Source: an uncultured Helicobacter sp. (GTDB lineage: Bacteria; Campylobacterota; Campylobacteria; Campylobacterales; Helicobacteraceae). Taken from it: a DNA stretch of 36,071 bases. Below, piece by piece: positions 1-8,898 of this stretch. The stretch spans positions 1 through 36,071 of the forward strand of contig CAMWUR010000019.1 in assembly GCA_947177485.1 (NCBI GenBank). Reading direction: 5' to 3'. The translations under genes and the position numbers were made by a program. The notes beneath the pieces are model-generated. The model saw nothing but the letters and a program-made list of their open reading frames with translations. It ran no database searches and was not told where the DNA came from. Position 1 is the first letter of the stretch; each line of letters opens with the position of its first letter.

Positions 1-6
1 TCCTTA

Positions 7-168
7 TTAAAATGTAAATTCATCCAAAAACCCCCCCCCCCCGCTTAACTGATGCTTAAATATTCCCAAATCGCAGGGGTTGTTACATTTTGTAATCATT
101 TGAAGACAAAGATGACATCGCGGACAAGAATCAAAAGTTATTTTGGAGGAATATTTTGATAGAATCAT
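7..168 (-). CDS. putative short phase-variable ORF with in-frame poly-G tract
   Basis: A minus-strand frame opens at an ATG at 168 and runs 53 codons to a double stop (TAA TAA). It contains a cysteine-rich stretch (SCPRCHLC, then KCNNPC) followed by four glycines encoded by a run of twelve G. If the tract lost one G (or gained two), the frame would not stop but would pass through WMNLHFNK and run off the window. A gain of one G gives an early TGA. The frame begins 30 bases after the tyrA stop on the same strand, and I see no Shine-Dalgarno sequence. I do not recognise the protein. It could be the out-of-phase 5' part of a longer contingency gene lying to the left, or chance. A plus-strand reading frame also crosses the tract and ends at 48, so the coding strand is not settled. 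Confidence 0.3.
   Translation of the reverse strand: MILSKYSSKITFDSCPRCHLCLQMITKCNNPCDLGIFKHQLSGGGGFLDEFTF
31..42. repeat. C12/G12 homopolymeric tract
   Basis: Twelve consecutive C (plus strand), preceded by five A. Tracts of this length slip during replication and are the usual contingency switch in Helicobacter and Campylobacter surface and modification genes. The exact count may vary between reads or clones. Confidence 0.9.
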
Positions 169-197
169 AAAAAAGATAAAATGATAGTAAATAAAAC

Positions 198-1025
198 CTA
201 AAAAATTCTATGGATTCTGTTTGCCTGCTCAATCCATTCAAAAAACTCGTCCCATCGACTTTCTCGAATCATCTTTTCTGCCTTGCGCATTTCTTGCTCA
301 AAACTTTGCAAGCTTTGTAGCAGATTTTGTTGATTTTGCTCGGCAATATCCGTCCACATACGCGCAGAGCTGTTCGCAAGACGTACCATTCCACGAAACC
401 CGCCTCCAGCGAGCGCGAGAATGTTTTTAAAATCTTCTTGTTGTAAAATGGCATTCGCAAGAGCAAAGCTAATGACATGAGGCAAATGGCTGATATAGGC
501 AGCGTGGTGGTCATGTTCGGCAAGCGGCATGTGGACAATTTGCATTCCAAGTGCGATGAACATTTCTTTGGCAAGCGTCCTTTGCAGCTCGCCGCTATCA
601 ATCCCATCAAACATAATCACGAGCTTATTGTGGTAGAGCTCCTTAAACGCCGCCTTTGGTCCGCTGTGTTCTGTGCCACACATCGGGTGCGCGGGAACAT
701 AGTTGCGCGCAATCACTTGAGGCAGCGCACGGACAATCTGCTCCTTTGTGCTGCCAAAGTCGATGAGCGTTGTGTGTGCACGCAGCGGCGGCAAGTTTTG
801 CAGAATCTGCACAATCGCGCTCACAGGGACAGCAAGAACAATCACATCACATTCTCTAATTGTCTCAAAATCTGCAATCTCGTCAATCAGTCCAAGTGAG
901 AGCGCTTGTTGCTCATGCAAAGAATCCATGTCAAGCCCAACAATACTCTTGAACATCTTTGTCTCACGGAGCGCAAGCCCTAAAGAGCCACCCATAAGCC
1001 CAAGCCCAACGATTCCAACCTGCAT
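198..1025 (-). CDS. tyrA: prephenate dehydrogenase (TyrA)
   Basis: 275 residues, cytoplasmic. It oxidatively decarboxylates prephenate to 4-hydroxyphenylpyruvate with NAD(P)+, in tyrosine synthesis. Visible features are the N-terminal Rossmann loop GLGLMGG (residues 7-13), the family signature AHPMCGTEHSG in the middle, and SHLPH with the conserved histidines in the helical dimerisation domain. The length is normal for a monofunctional TyrA; there is no chorismate mutase or ACT domain. The ATG at 1025 is preceded by a good purine-rich ribosome site (AAGGCGAGAG). The gene is divergent from bamA across a 111-base gap. Family assignment is firm; cofactor preference cannot be read from the sequence. 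Confidence 0.93.
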   Translation of the reverse strand: MQVGIVGLGLMGGSLGLALRETKMFKSIVGLDMDSLHEQQALSLGLIDEIADFETIRECDVIVLAVPVSAIVQILQNLPPLRAHTTLIDFGSTKEQIVRALPQVIARNYVPAHPMCGTEHSGPKAAFKELYHNKLVIMFDGIDSGELQRTLAKEMFIALGMQIVHMPLAEHDHHAAYISHLPHVISFALANAILQQEDFKNILALAGGGFRGMVRLANSSARMWTDIAEQNQQNLLQSLQSFEQEMRKAEKMIRESRWDEFFEWIEQANRIHRIF

Positions 1026-1051
1026 TCTCTCGCCTTTTAAATAAAATGTAT

Positions 1052-1099
1052 ATTATCAGCACTTTTGTTAAAATGTCATTAATCCTATTATCATAGAAT
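1052..1099. promoter_or_regulatory. candidate divergent promoters, tyrA / bamA
   Basis: The 111-base gap between the two divergent genes is AT-rich. Toward bamA there is a -10-like TAGAAT at 1094-1099, about 38 bases before the ATG. Toward tyrA there is a -10-like GATAAT (complement of 1052-1057). Neither has a convincing -35, which is usual for the Campylobacterota housekeeping sigma factor. Weak call. Confidence 0.3.
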
Positions 1100-1136
1100 C
1101 GTCTGTTTAATGCCCAAAATCCATGAAAGTAGGTGA

Positions 1137-3392
1137 ATGTCGTCTATGCACAAACCATCTTCGTTGCTGCCTCTTTGTGCACTAGCTGGGTGTGCACTCG
1201 CACAGCCCCTTACTCTGCCTATCATTCGAGGCATCGATTATGAAGGTTTGGTCTATATCTCGCCTGCTGTGGCAAACGAGATTGCGAACATCAAAATGGG
1301 CGAGCCGCTCGATTTAGAACGTGTGAATCATGCGATTATCGATTTCCACAGACAAGGCTATTTTCAAGACATTTGGGTGAGCGAAGAAAATGGGATTCTC
1401 ACCTTTCATTTCAAAGAAAAGCCAAGCATTGCCGCAATCGAGATTGAGGGCTATGGAATCGGCACAGACAAAGATGCGATTGCGAAAGAGATTGGAATCA
1501 AAAAAGGCGATGTGTTTGACACATACAAGCTTGAAAATGTCAAGAAAAAAATCACCTCGATTCTTGAAGCAAAAGGCTATTATGACACCGTGATTGAGAC
1601 AGAGACAGAGGAGATTAACGAACGCGCAATCAAGCTCACGATTCTTGTCAATCAGGGCGAAGAAATCATCATTACAAAGGTGCATTATCGCGGCGCAGAG
1701 AACTTGAGCGCAAGCAAAATCGAATCGGTGATGCTCAACCGCGAGGAAGATTGGCTCGGCTGGATGTGGGGCTTCAACGATGGCAAGCTGCATGCAAACG
1801 AGCTTGAGAATGATTCACGTCGTGTGCGTGATTATTATATGCGCAAGGGCTATCTCGATGCGCAAGTCTCGCCCCCCTTGCTTTCTGCAAACTTTGATAG
1901 CTACACAGCAGAAATGTCGCTAGATATTTCCGAAGGCAGAGTTTATATGGTGCGCGATGTCTCTATCGACATGGACACGGCGGTAATTGATGAAGAAGAG
2001 CTGCATGACCTGCTTATGCTCGTGCCCGATAAACGTTTCAATATCGAAACCGTGCGCAAAGATATTGAACGTATGAAAGAAAAAATCGGGGACTTAGGCT
2101 ATGCTTTCACGCGAATCGACCCGCAATTTGACAGCGACAAAGAAGACGCCACGGTCTCTATCCGCTACAAAATCACAACAGGCAATCAGGCAAGAATCGG
2201 CGACGTCATCATCTCGGGCAACACGCGCACGCTCGATAGAGTGATTCGCCGTGAAATCGCGCTCTCCCCAGGCGATTTGTACCAAACTTCGCGGATTAAA
2301 ATCTCGCGCAATAGCTTACGTCAGCTTGGATTCTTCGACAAAGTCGAAATTGATGAGCGGCGCGTTGATGAAGAAACGGTCGATTTGCTCGTGAGTGTTT
2401 CCGAGACACACACAGGTGAAGTGCTGTTTGGAATCGGTTATGGCAGCTATGACGGCATTTTGGGCAATATCTCGTTGCGTGAACGCAACGTGTTTGGAAG
2501 CGGTATGACAGGCGGAATCTACCTCGACAAAAGCCGCCGTGAGTTGAGCTATCGCGTCGACCTCTACAACCCCCGCATTTTCGATTCACGTTATAGCCTC
2601 GCGACAGAAGTCTATCATCGCCAATACACCACCTACGACTACACCGAAAACAGCACGGGTGCGGGCGTGACGTTCGGGCGGCGATTCTTTGATTTTGTGC
2701 ATGCCACATTGGGATATAGCTATGTCCAAACCGAGCTCACAAACTTTGTTGGCAACCTTGCCGAAATCTACCGCCCCTATTTCCGCGAGGGAATGTATAG
2801 CAAAAGCTCGCTAATCCCGGGGCTTAGCTACGACAGCACTGATGATTATTATTTCCCGCGCAACGGAATCTCACTCTCTGGTTTTGTCGAGTTTGCTGGC
2901 GTTGGAGGCGATGAACAATTCATCAAATACTACACACGTGGCGCGGCATACACCAACCTTGATTTTCTCGATGATTGGGACGTGATTTTTCGCCTCAAGG
3001 GGCGCGCGGGAGTCATCTCCGAAACAGGCTATCTGCCCATTAACGAAAAGTTCTATCTAGGTGGAATGAGCACATTGCGCGGCTATCGCTCGAGCTCCAT
3101 CACGCCTTTTGACCCAAACGGCGTGCGCATTGGGGGCAAATACACAGCCTCTGGCAGCCTAGAAGCAAGTTTTGGCTTGTTTGAGACCGTGCAAATGCGC
3201 CTCACAGGGTTCTTTGATTTCGGGACAATCGGGCAAGACGGCTTTGGCGAAATCAACCGATACAGCACAGGGCTTGGAATCGAATGGGTTTCGCCACTTG
3301 GACCCATCAACTTCGTATTCCCCTACGCGCTCAACTACAAACCCGGCGACAAAACCTCACGTTTTGAATTCAACATGGGAACACGATTCTAA
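1137..3392 (+). CDS. bamA: outer-membrane protein assembly factor BamA (Omp85)
   Basis: 751 residues. Central subunit of the BAM complex that folds beta-barrel proteins into the outer membrane. After a short hydrophobic leader come about five POTRA repeats (roughly residues 28-420), then a 16-strand-type barrel to the C-terminus. The barrel contains the L6 signature LRGY in LGGMSTLRGYRSS and ends in phenylalanine (GTRF), the usual outer-membrane C-terminal signal. The first ATG (1137) is only three bases from the AGG, and a second ATG (1146, Met4) has a twelve-base gap, so the exact start is uncertain. The leader holds ALA-QP, a signal peptidase I-like site, but also LAGC, which resembles a lipobox. 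Followed after eight bases by mqnC, with GGAG in the gap. Confidence 0.93.
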   Translation: MSSMHKPSSLLPLCALAGCALAQPLTLPIIRGIDYEGLVYISPAVANEIANIKMGEPLDLERVNHAIIDFHRQGYFQDIWVSEENGILTFHFKEKPSIAAIEIEGYGIGTDKDAIAKEIGIKKGDVFDTYKLENVKKKITSILEAKGYYDTVIETETEEINERAIKLTILVNQGEEIIITKVHYRGAENLSASKIESVMLNREEDWLGWMWGFNDGKLHANELENDSRRVRDYYMRKGYLDAQVSPPLLSANFDSYTAEMSLDISEGRVYMVRDVSIDMDTAVIDEEELHDLLMLVPDKRFNIETVRKDIERMKEKIGDLGYAFTRIDPQFDSDKEDATVSIRYKITTGNQARIGDVIISGNTRTLDRVIRREIALSPGDLYQTSRIKISRNSLRQLGFFDKVEIDERRVDEETVDLLVSVSETHTGEVLFGIGYGSYDGILGNISLRERNVFGSGMTGGIYLDKSRRELSYRVDLYNPRIFDSRYSLATEVYHRQYTTYDYTENSTGAGVTFGRRFFDFVHATLGYSYVQTELTNFVGNLAEIYRPYFREGMYSKSSLIPGLSYDSTDDYYFPRNGISLSGFVEFAGVGGDEQFIKYYTRGAAYTNLDFLDDWDVIFRLKGRAGVISETGYLPINEKFYLGGMSTLRGYRSSSITPFDPNGVRIGGKYTASGSLEASFGLFETVQMRLTGFFDFGTIGQDGFGEINRYSTGLGIEWVSPLGPINFVFPYALNYKPGDKTSRFEFNMGTRF

Positions 3393-3400
3393 GGAGAACT

Positions 3401-4449
<1,049 letters not shown>

Positions 4450-4453
<4 letters not shown>

Positions 4454-5769
4454 CGGCATTATTTCGCGCTCTTAGCGCAATTCTTTTTTCCACAGGAGTT
4501 ACAATGGCAGCTACACTGCAACAACTAGAAATCAACAACGTTCAAATCCCCGTGATTTACGAAGATTCTTCGCTCATTCCAACGTTTAATATGACACTTG
4601 TTTTTCGCGCAAGTGGCACACTTGGAATCGCAAAAACAGGCAAGCACAATGGGCTTGTTGCAAGTCTTGCAAGCGCATTACTCGAAGAGGGCACAAAAGA
4701 ACTCGGGAGTGTCAAGTTTGCCGAAGAACTCGAACAACGAGCCATTAGCATTTCGAGCAACGCCGGACGTGAAAATTTCACTATCACTCTCGATTCGCTG
4801 ATTGAAGACGTACCCAATGCGCTTGGTTTTCTCGATTCTTTGTTGCATTCGCCCAACCTTAGCAACAAGGCTTTAGCAAAAGTGCAACAAGATTCCATTT
4901 CTGACATTCTCCAAAAAGAATCAGACTTTGATGCCATCGCAAGCGACAATCTGTTGCGCGTCCTGTTCAAAGGCACGCCGTGTGCGCTTATTCCCGAAGT
5001 GGGCGATGTCCAAAAAGTCAAACTCAAAGAGATTGCACAATTCTACAAAAACAACCTCGTTTTGAATAACCTCGTGATTATCGCCGGAGGTGATTTACGT
5101 TTTGATGACTTTGCCAAACACATTTCCCCCCTGCTCAAACGTTTGAAAAAAGGCAATGCAGCCTCGATTCAAACATGCCCAGCAAACACGGAATCCGGTT
5201 TGATTTCTGCAACCAAGCCAACCGAACAAGCCTATATCTATTTTGGTTCGCCACTGAAAATCGAGGATTATAGCACAGAGGGCTATAAAGCAAAAGTCGC
5301 GGCGTTTGTGCTTGGCACAGGTGGTTTTGGAAGCCGCATAATGGAAGAAATACGCGTTAAACGTGGGCTTGCCTATTCTGCCTATTGGTACACAAGCATT
5401 ACCAAAAGCGCAACAAACGCCACAGGCTATCTGCAAACAAAAAATGAAAACAAAGACCAAGCAATTGAGGCTGTAAAAAACGTCATTGCCGAATTTGTGC
5501 AAAACGGAATCACACAAGATGAGCTTGATGCAGCAAAAAAATTCTTGCTTGGTAGCGAGCCTCTGCGACACGAAACGTTAAGCCAACGTTTGAGTCGAGC
5601 ATACAACGCGTATTATTGGGGATTACCGCTTGATTTTGCTACAAAAGAATTGCACAACATCGAATCTCTTACGCTCGATTCTATCAACGATTATATCAAG
5701 AGCCACAGCGAGATTTTGCATTTGAGTTTTTCGATTGTGCAGGCAGATAGCGAAAATTTGGGGAAATAA
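4450..5769 (+). CDS. M16-family peptidase-like protein lacking the zinc motif
   Basis: 439 residues from the ATG at 4450, which overlaps the mqnC stop and has GGAG eight bases upstream. This start gives a signal-peptide-like N-terminus (hydrophobic to about residue 20, TMA-ATL). A second ATG at 4504 (Met19) has an even clearer AGGAG five bases upstream and would remove most of that leader. The M16 fold is recognisable, but the usual HxxEH zinc site is replaced: residues 68-82 read GLVASLASALLEEGT, with no histidine. The other half of the M16 active site is kept: R302 and Y309 in RVKRGLAY, the spacing of the Arg/Tyr pair of mitochondrial processing peptidase. This fits the non-catalytic partner of a two-subunit M16 protease. 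H. pylori calls the equivalent protein YmxG. Confidence 0.85.
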
Positions 5770-5800
5770 TAAAATAATCATAAATCACAAAGCTTTCACA

Positions 5801-5849
5801 TATAAAGGCTAGGATTCGTTTGTCAAAAGACAAATCTTATCACAAGGAG
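5801..5849 (+). promoter_or_regulatory. candidate promoter and leader of the DUF1104/two-component unit
   Basis: The 86-base gap after the M16 gene holds a -10-like TATAAA (5801-5806). A perfect 6-bp hairpin follows, TTTGTC-AAAA-GACAAA (5819-5834), ten bases before the strong ribosome site AAGGAG (5844-5849). The hairpin could be an operator or could affect translation. No -35 is evident. Weak call except for the ribosome site. Confidence 0.35.
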
Positions 5850-5855
5850 TTTTCC

Positions 5856-6281
5856 ATGTTTTCTATTTCCAAACCTGTTCTCGCACTCGCAATTGCCAGC
5901 GCCTCTTTGTTCGCAGCAGACTTTTCAAAACATAGCCTCACGGAATTGCAAAATCTTGCTGGCAAAGTCAAGCCAGAAGATGCGTTTGATTATAAAATCG
6001 AGATACGTAAACGAATCGACCAAATGACCGTTAAAGATGCACGCACCTTTATGCAAGGCATTCGTGAAAATACCAGAAACGCACGAGACAGAATGACTCT
6101 TGAAGAATGGCGTAAGTACAAGTTCGCCATATGTGAAGCAAATCGAAAACAAATCGATTCGATGACGGTCGAAAAAGCACGTGAGCTTGGTGTGTTCAAA
6201 AAACAACATCTTGGGCGAGGCGAATGTGGCATGCTTAGAGAACCACTCCACAGAGAGCCACTCCACAGAGAACCACTCTAA
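5856..6281 (+). CDS. DUF1104-type periplasmic protein
   Basis: 141 residues. I chose the ATG at 5856 because AAGGAG lies six bases upstream and it starts a clean signal peptide (MFSISKPVLALAIASASLFA, cut near residue 20). The mature part begins like Helicobacter DUF1104 proteins (ADFSKHSLTELQNLAGKV..., then DYKIEIRKRI). It is small, charged and helical. Three copies of D-x-M-T-V/L-x-x-A/W-R occur exactly 23 residues apart (starting at 55, 78 and 101), reminiscent in general style of Spy/CpxP-type periplasmic chaperones, though this is only a resemblance. The C-terminus is a tandem REPLH repeat. Function unknown. It directly precedes a response regulator and sensor kinase, so a periplasmic stress or metal role monitored by that system is a reasonable inference. 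Confidence 0.75.
   Translation: MFSISKPVLALAIASASLFAADFSKHSLTELQNLAGKVKPEDAFDYKIEIRKRIDQMTVKDARTFMQGIRENTRNARDRMTLEEWRKYKFAICEANRKQIDSMTVEKARELGVFKKQHLGRGECGMLREPLHREPLHREPL
6237..6281 (+). repeat. 15-bp tandem repeat, three units, at a gene junction
   Basis: Units at 6237-6251, 6252-6266 and 6267-6281, of the form AGAGAACCACTCCAC. The second differs by one base; the third ends TAA instead of CAC and so supplies the stop codon of the DUF1104 gene. Each unit encodes REPLH. Fifteen is a multiple of three, so copy-number change alters tail length without a frameshift. Confidence 0.95.
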
Positions 6282-6282
6282 G

Positions 6283-6948
6283 ATGGCAGCAAAAATTCTG
6301 CTTGTCGAAGATGACCCCTTTTTGGCAGAAATGGTCGAAGAATTTCTAGGCGAAGAAGGGTATGATGTCTGCGTGTGTGGCAACGCAAAAACCGCGTTGC
6401 AACTCGCGCTTGAGGAGAGCTTTGATGTGTGGATTTTGGACATCAAGCTCCCAAATGGCGATGGCTTTAGCCTACTGCAAACATTGCGCAAAAAAGGCAT
6501 CGCCACGCCTGCAATTTACACCACATCGCTTGGCAGCATCCATGACTTGCAAAAGGGCTTTGAGAGCGGCTGCGATGACTATCTGCGCAAGCCCTTCGAG
6601 CTCAAAGAATTGCTGCTGCGCATTCAAAAAATCTTGCAAGCCTCGTTTAGCACGGCGCATTCTTTGTCCGAAGATTTGGGCAATGGACTACATTTTTTTT
6701 ATGCAAAAAAGGCGCTGTTTCGCAACGAACAAAAGATTCCACTCACAGGCAAAGAGCTCGATTTGCTTGCGCTGTTTTTGCAGAACAAACATCGATTTAT
6801 GAGCTACGAGGAAATTTTCACCCATCTTTGGGGCATTGAAACACCAAGCGAAATGAGCCTACGCGCTTATGTCAAACATCTGCGTGCGCTGCTTGGTAAA
6901 GAAAAAATCACAAATCATAGAGGTAGAGGCTATTGCTATGAACCCTAG
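6283..6948 (+). CDS. OmpR/PhoB-family response regulator
   Basis: 221 residues from the ATG at 6283, one base after the DUF1104 stop (TAAGATG). This start gives a normal receiver N-terminus (MAAKILLVEDD). Longer in-frame starts would add a tail read from the tandem repeats (HSTESHSTENHS) and are unlikely. Receiver residues: D10/D11 acid pair, D53 phospho-acceptor in WILDIKLPNGDG, T80/T81, and K103 in YLRKPF. The C-terminal winged helix runs from about 135 and ends KITNHRGRGYCYEP, typical of the OmpR class. There is no strong ribosome site beyond repeat-derived AGAGA, so expression probably relies on coupling to the upstream gene. It forms a pair with the overlapping kinase gene. The regulon cannot be inferred. 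Confidence 0.9.
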   Translation: MAAKILLVEDDPFLAEMVEEFLGEEGYDVCVCGNAKTALQLALEESFDVWILDIKLPNGDGFSLLQTLRKKGIATPAIYTTSLGSIHDLQKGFESGCDDYLRKPFELKELLLRIQKILQASFSTAHSLSEDLGNGLHFFYAKKALFRNEQKIPLTGKELDLLALFLQNKHRFMSYEEIFTHLWGIETPSEMSLRAYVKHLRALLGKEKITNHRGRGYCYEP

Positions 6949-8131
6949 GCAGAGTGCCGTTCTCAAGATTCTGCTCCTCTATCTCCTCTCAACCGCGCTG
7001 CTTTTGGCAATCGCGCTACCCATTATCTATTCGTTCCAAACGCAAGCGCTGTTTGAAGAAGAACGTGAACGTTTGTATAACGCGCGCGGAGCAATCTTTT
7101 TTGCCCTGCATGCGCACGCAAAAAAAGAAGGCGACATCGCATTGCTGCATGAGAATCTGCAGTCCATTAGCCAAACCTTCAACCTGCCTTTCGCGCTATT
7201 CATCGGCAATGCGCTGCTTTTTTCCAATATCGCACATCTTGACATTGCGGCACACAACCCGAAAGACTTTGAAAATCTCGGTAGAATCACGCTCATTAAT
7301 GGACGCGCCTATCTCTTTGATTCGTGGCGCAAAAAGCTCAAAAGGGCGGATTCTACCTTTATGATTCTTGAAGGTAGCGATTTGAGCGAGGAGTTTTTTG
7401 GGCTCAAAATGCGCTATCTCCTCCTTTCTGCGCTCGCATTAGCTGGCATTGGAATCGTTGCCCTTTTTCTTGTTCGCCTTGCATTGCGTCCACTCCAAAA
7501 TCAAATCCAAGCGCTCAATGATTTTCTCAAAGATTCAACGCATGAAATCAACACGCCCCTTAGTGTGATTATGATGAGTATCGAGCGGTTCAATCAAGAA
7601 GAGCTTTCACCAAAAAATAAAAAATTGTTGCATAATATTTTGATTGCCTCACGCACGATGACACATCTCTATGACGACCTCATCTACTTGAATTTTCCTA
7701 GCGCGATTCCCGATAATGCAATAGAATTTGACCTCGCACAGCTCATTCGCGAACGTGTGGACTATTTTGCTCCACATATTGCCCAAAAGCAATTGCAGCT
7801 TACGACCCAATTGCAGCCTATGCGTTGGCGCGCAAATCTACACAAAATCGCAAAGCTGCTTGATAATGTCTTGAGCAATGCCATCAAATACAACCAACCT
7901 CATGGAATCTTGTCTCTGCAACTTTGCGACCGCACATTCAGCATTTGCAACAACGGCGCTATCGACACCAAAGCACACATTTTCGAGCGCTACACCCGTG
8001 CAAACAAAGACCAAGGAGGCTTTGGCATTGGGCTTGCGATTGTGCAACAAATTTGCACAGAATATCACATCACAATCTCTGTTGAAAGCAATGAATCCAC
8101 GACCACTTTTCGCTTGGCTTTCCCGACATGA
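6938..8131 (+). CDS. sensor histidine kinase
   Basis: 397 residues from the ATG at 6938, which overlaps the regulator gene by 11 bases and has AGAGG eight bases upstream; an upstream in-frame start at 6869 would add an unrelated tail. Order: transmembrane segment about 10-32, periplasmic sensor domain about 33-157, transmembrane segment about 159-180, then a dimerisation helix with phospho-acceptor H202 in DSTHEINTPLSV. The ATPase domain has an N-box (LLDNVLSNAIKYNQ, N310/N314), an F-box (IFERYTRA) and a G2 box (GGFGIGLAIV). The G1 box, normally DxGxG, is NNGAI (338-342): the ATP-binding aspartate is replaced by asparagine. There is little room for a HAMP domain. Inferred to sense an envelope signal and phosphorylate the preceding regulator. 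Confidence 0.9.
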   Translation: MNPRQSAVLKILLLYLLSTALLLAIALPIIYSFQTQALFEEERERLYNARGAIFFALHAHAKKEGDIALLHENLQSISQTFNLPFALFIGNALLFSNIAHLDIAAHNPKDFENLGRITLINGRAYLFDSWRKKLKRADSTFMILEGSDLSEEFFGLKMRYLLLSALALAGIGIVALFLVRLALRPLQNQIQALNDFLKDSTHEINTPLSVIMMSIERFNQEELSPKNKKLLHNILIASRTMTHLYDDLIYLNFPSAIPDNAIEFDLAQLIRERVDYFAPHIAQKQLQLTTQLQPMRWRANLHKIAKLLDNVLSNAIKYNQPHGILSLQLCDRTFSICNNGAIDTKAHIFERYTRANKDQGGFGIGLAIVQQICTEYHITISVESNESTTTFRLAFPT

Positions 8132-8898
8132 ACGCACAACAAATGACTCTCAAAGCGCGGCTTGAATCCGCATATACATTGCGTAACAATCCAAATGAAC
8201 TCTGTGCGCAAAAGCCCGACCCATTGTTGGTTGTGCACCGCTACAAACACAGCGAATCGATTGACAAAATCGCCATTGTCTGTGCGCTGCTTGCGTATGG
8301 CAACGCGCACCAAATCGTGCGCACACTTGGTGCGATTCCGTTTGAACTCTTTGCAAGCCCACGTCAGCTTGCGCATGCTACATTTCCACTCTATCGATTC
8401 CAAACCGCAGAGGACATCAGGGCGCTATGCATGGCGCTTGCACAGATTCCATTGCACGACGTCTTTTGCGCGGCAGCAGATTCCGCGCCGCGACACCTCG
8501 CCGCGCTCCATGGAATCGCAGCACTCCAACGCGCGATTCTTAGCGCAACAACGTACAGGAGTCGCGGCTTTGATTTTCTTGTTGGGCTGCCCTACAATCC
8601 CGACAAACCGCCGCGCGCGCAGGGCGCGTTCAAACGTTGGAATCTCTTTTTGCGCTGGGCAATTCGCAAAGACTGCCTCGATTTGGGATTCTGGGAGGGC
8701 GCAATCTCCACAGCGCAGCTGTTTTTGCCACTCGACACGCACACGAGCACATTATGCGTTGAGCTCGGAATCTTGGAGCGCAAGGCAAACCACTTGCAAG
8801 CTGTTTTTTGCGCGACAGACACGCTTGCAAGGCTCAATCCGCACGACCCAATCAAGTATGATTTTGCGCTGTATCGAATCGGGCAAGAACGTCGCTAG
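8128..8898 (+). CDS. TIGR02757 (DUF2400) family protein
   Basis: 256 residues. The start overlaps the kinase stop (ATGA, 8128-8131). Family hallmarks are DPLLVVHRY near residue 30, ALLAYGNAHQI, the KRWNLFLRWAIRKD segment, then FLPLDTHTSTL, and near the end HDPIKYDFALYRIG. The biochemical role of this family is unknown to me; the conserved segments are rich in Arg, Asp and His. Though coupled to the kinase gene, the family occurs in many contexts, so a role in signalling is not implied. It converges with proA: both stop codons lie in one CTAG at 8895-8898. Confidence 0.82.
   Translation: MNAQQMTLKARLESAYTLRNNPNELCAQKPDPLLVVHRYKHSESIDKIAIVCALLAYGNAHQIVRTLGAIPFELFASPRQLAHATFPLYRFQTAEDIRALCMALAQIPLHDVFCAAADSAPRHLAALHGIAALQRAILSATTYRSRGFDFLVGLPYNPDKPPRAQGAFKRWNLFLRWAIRKDCLDLGFWEGAISTAQLFLPLDTHTSTLCVELGILERKANHLQAVFCATDTLARLNPHDPIKYDFALYRIGQERR

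Noticed and set aside
6181-6282. N-terminal extension of the response regulator
   Set aside because: It starts at GTG inside the DUF1104 gene and translates the 15-bp repeats in another frame (HSTES); the receiver begins normally at 6283.
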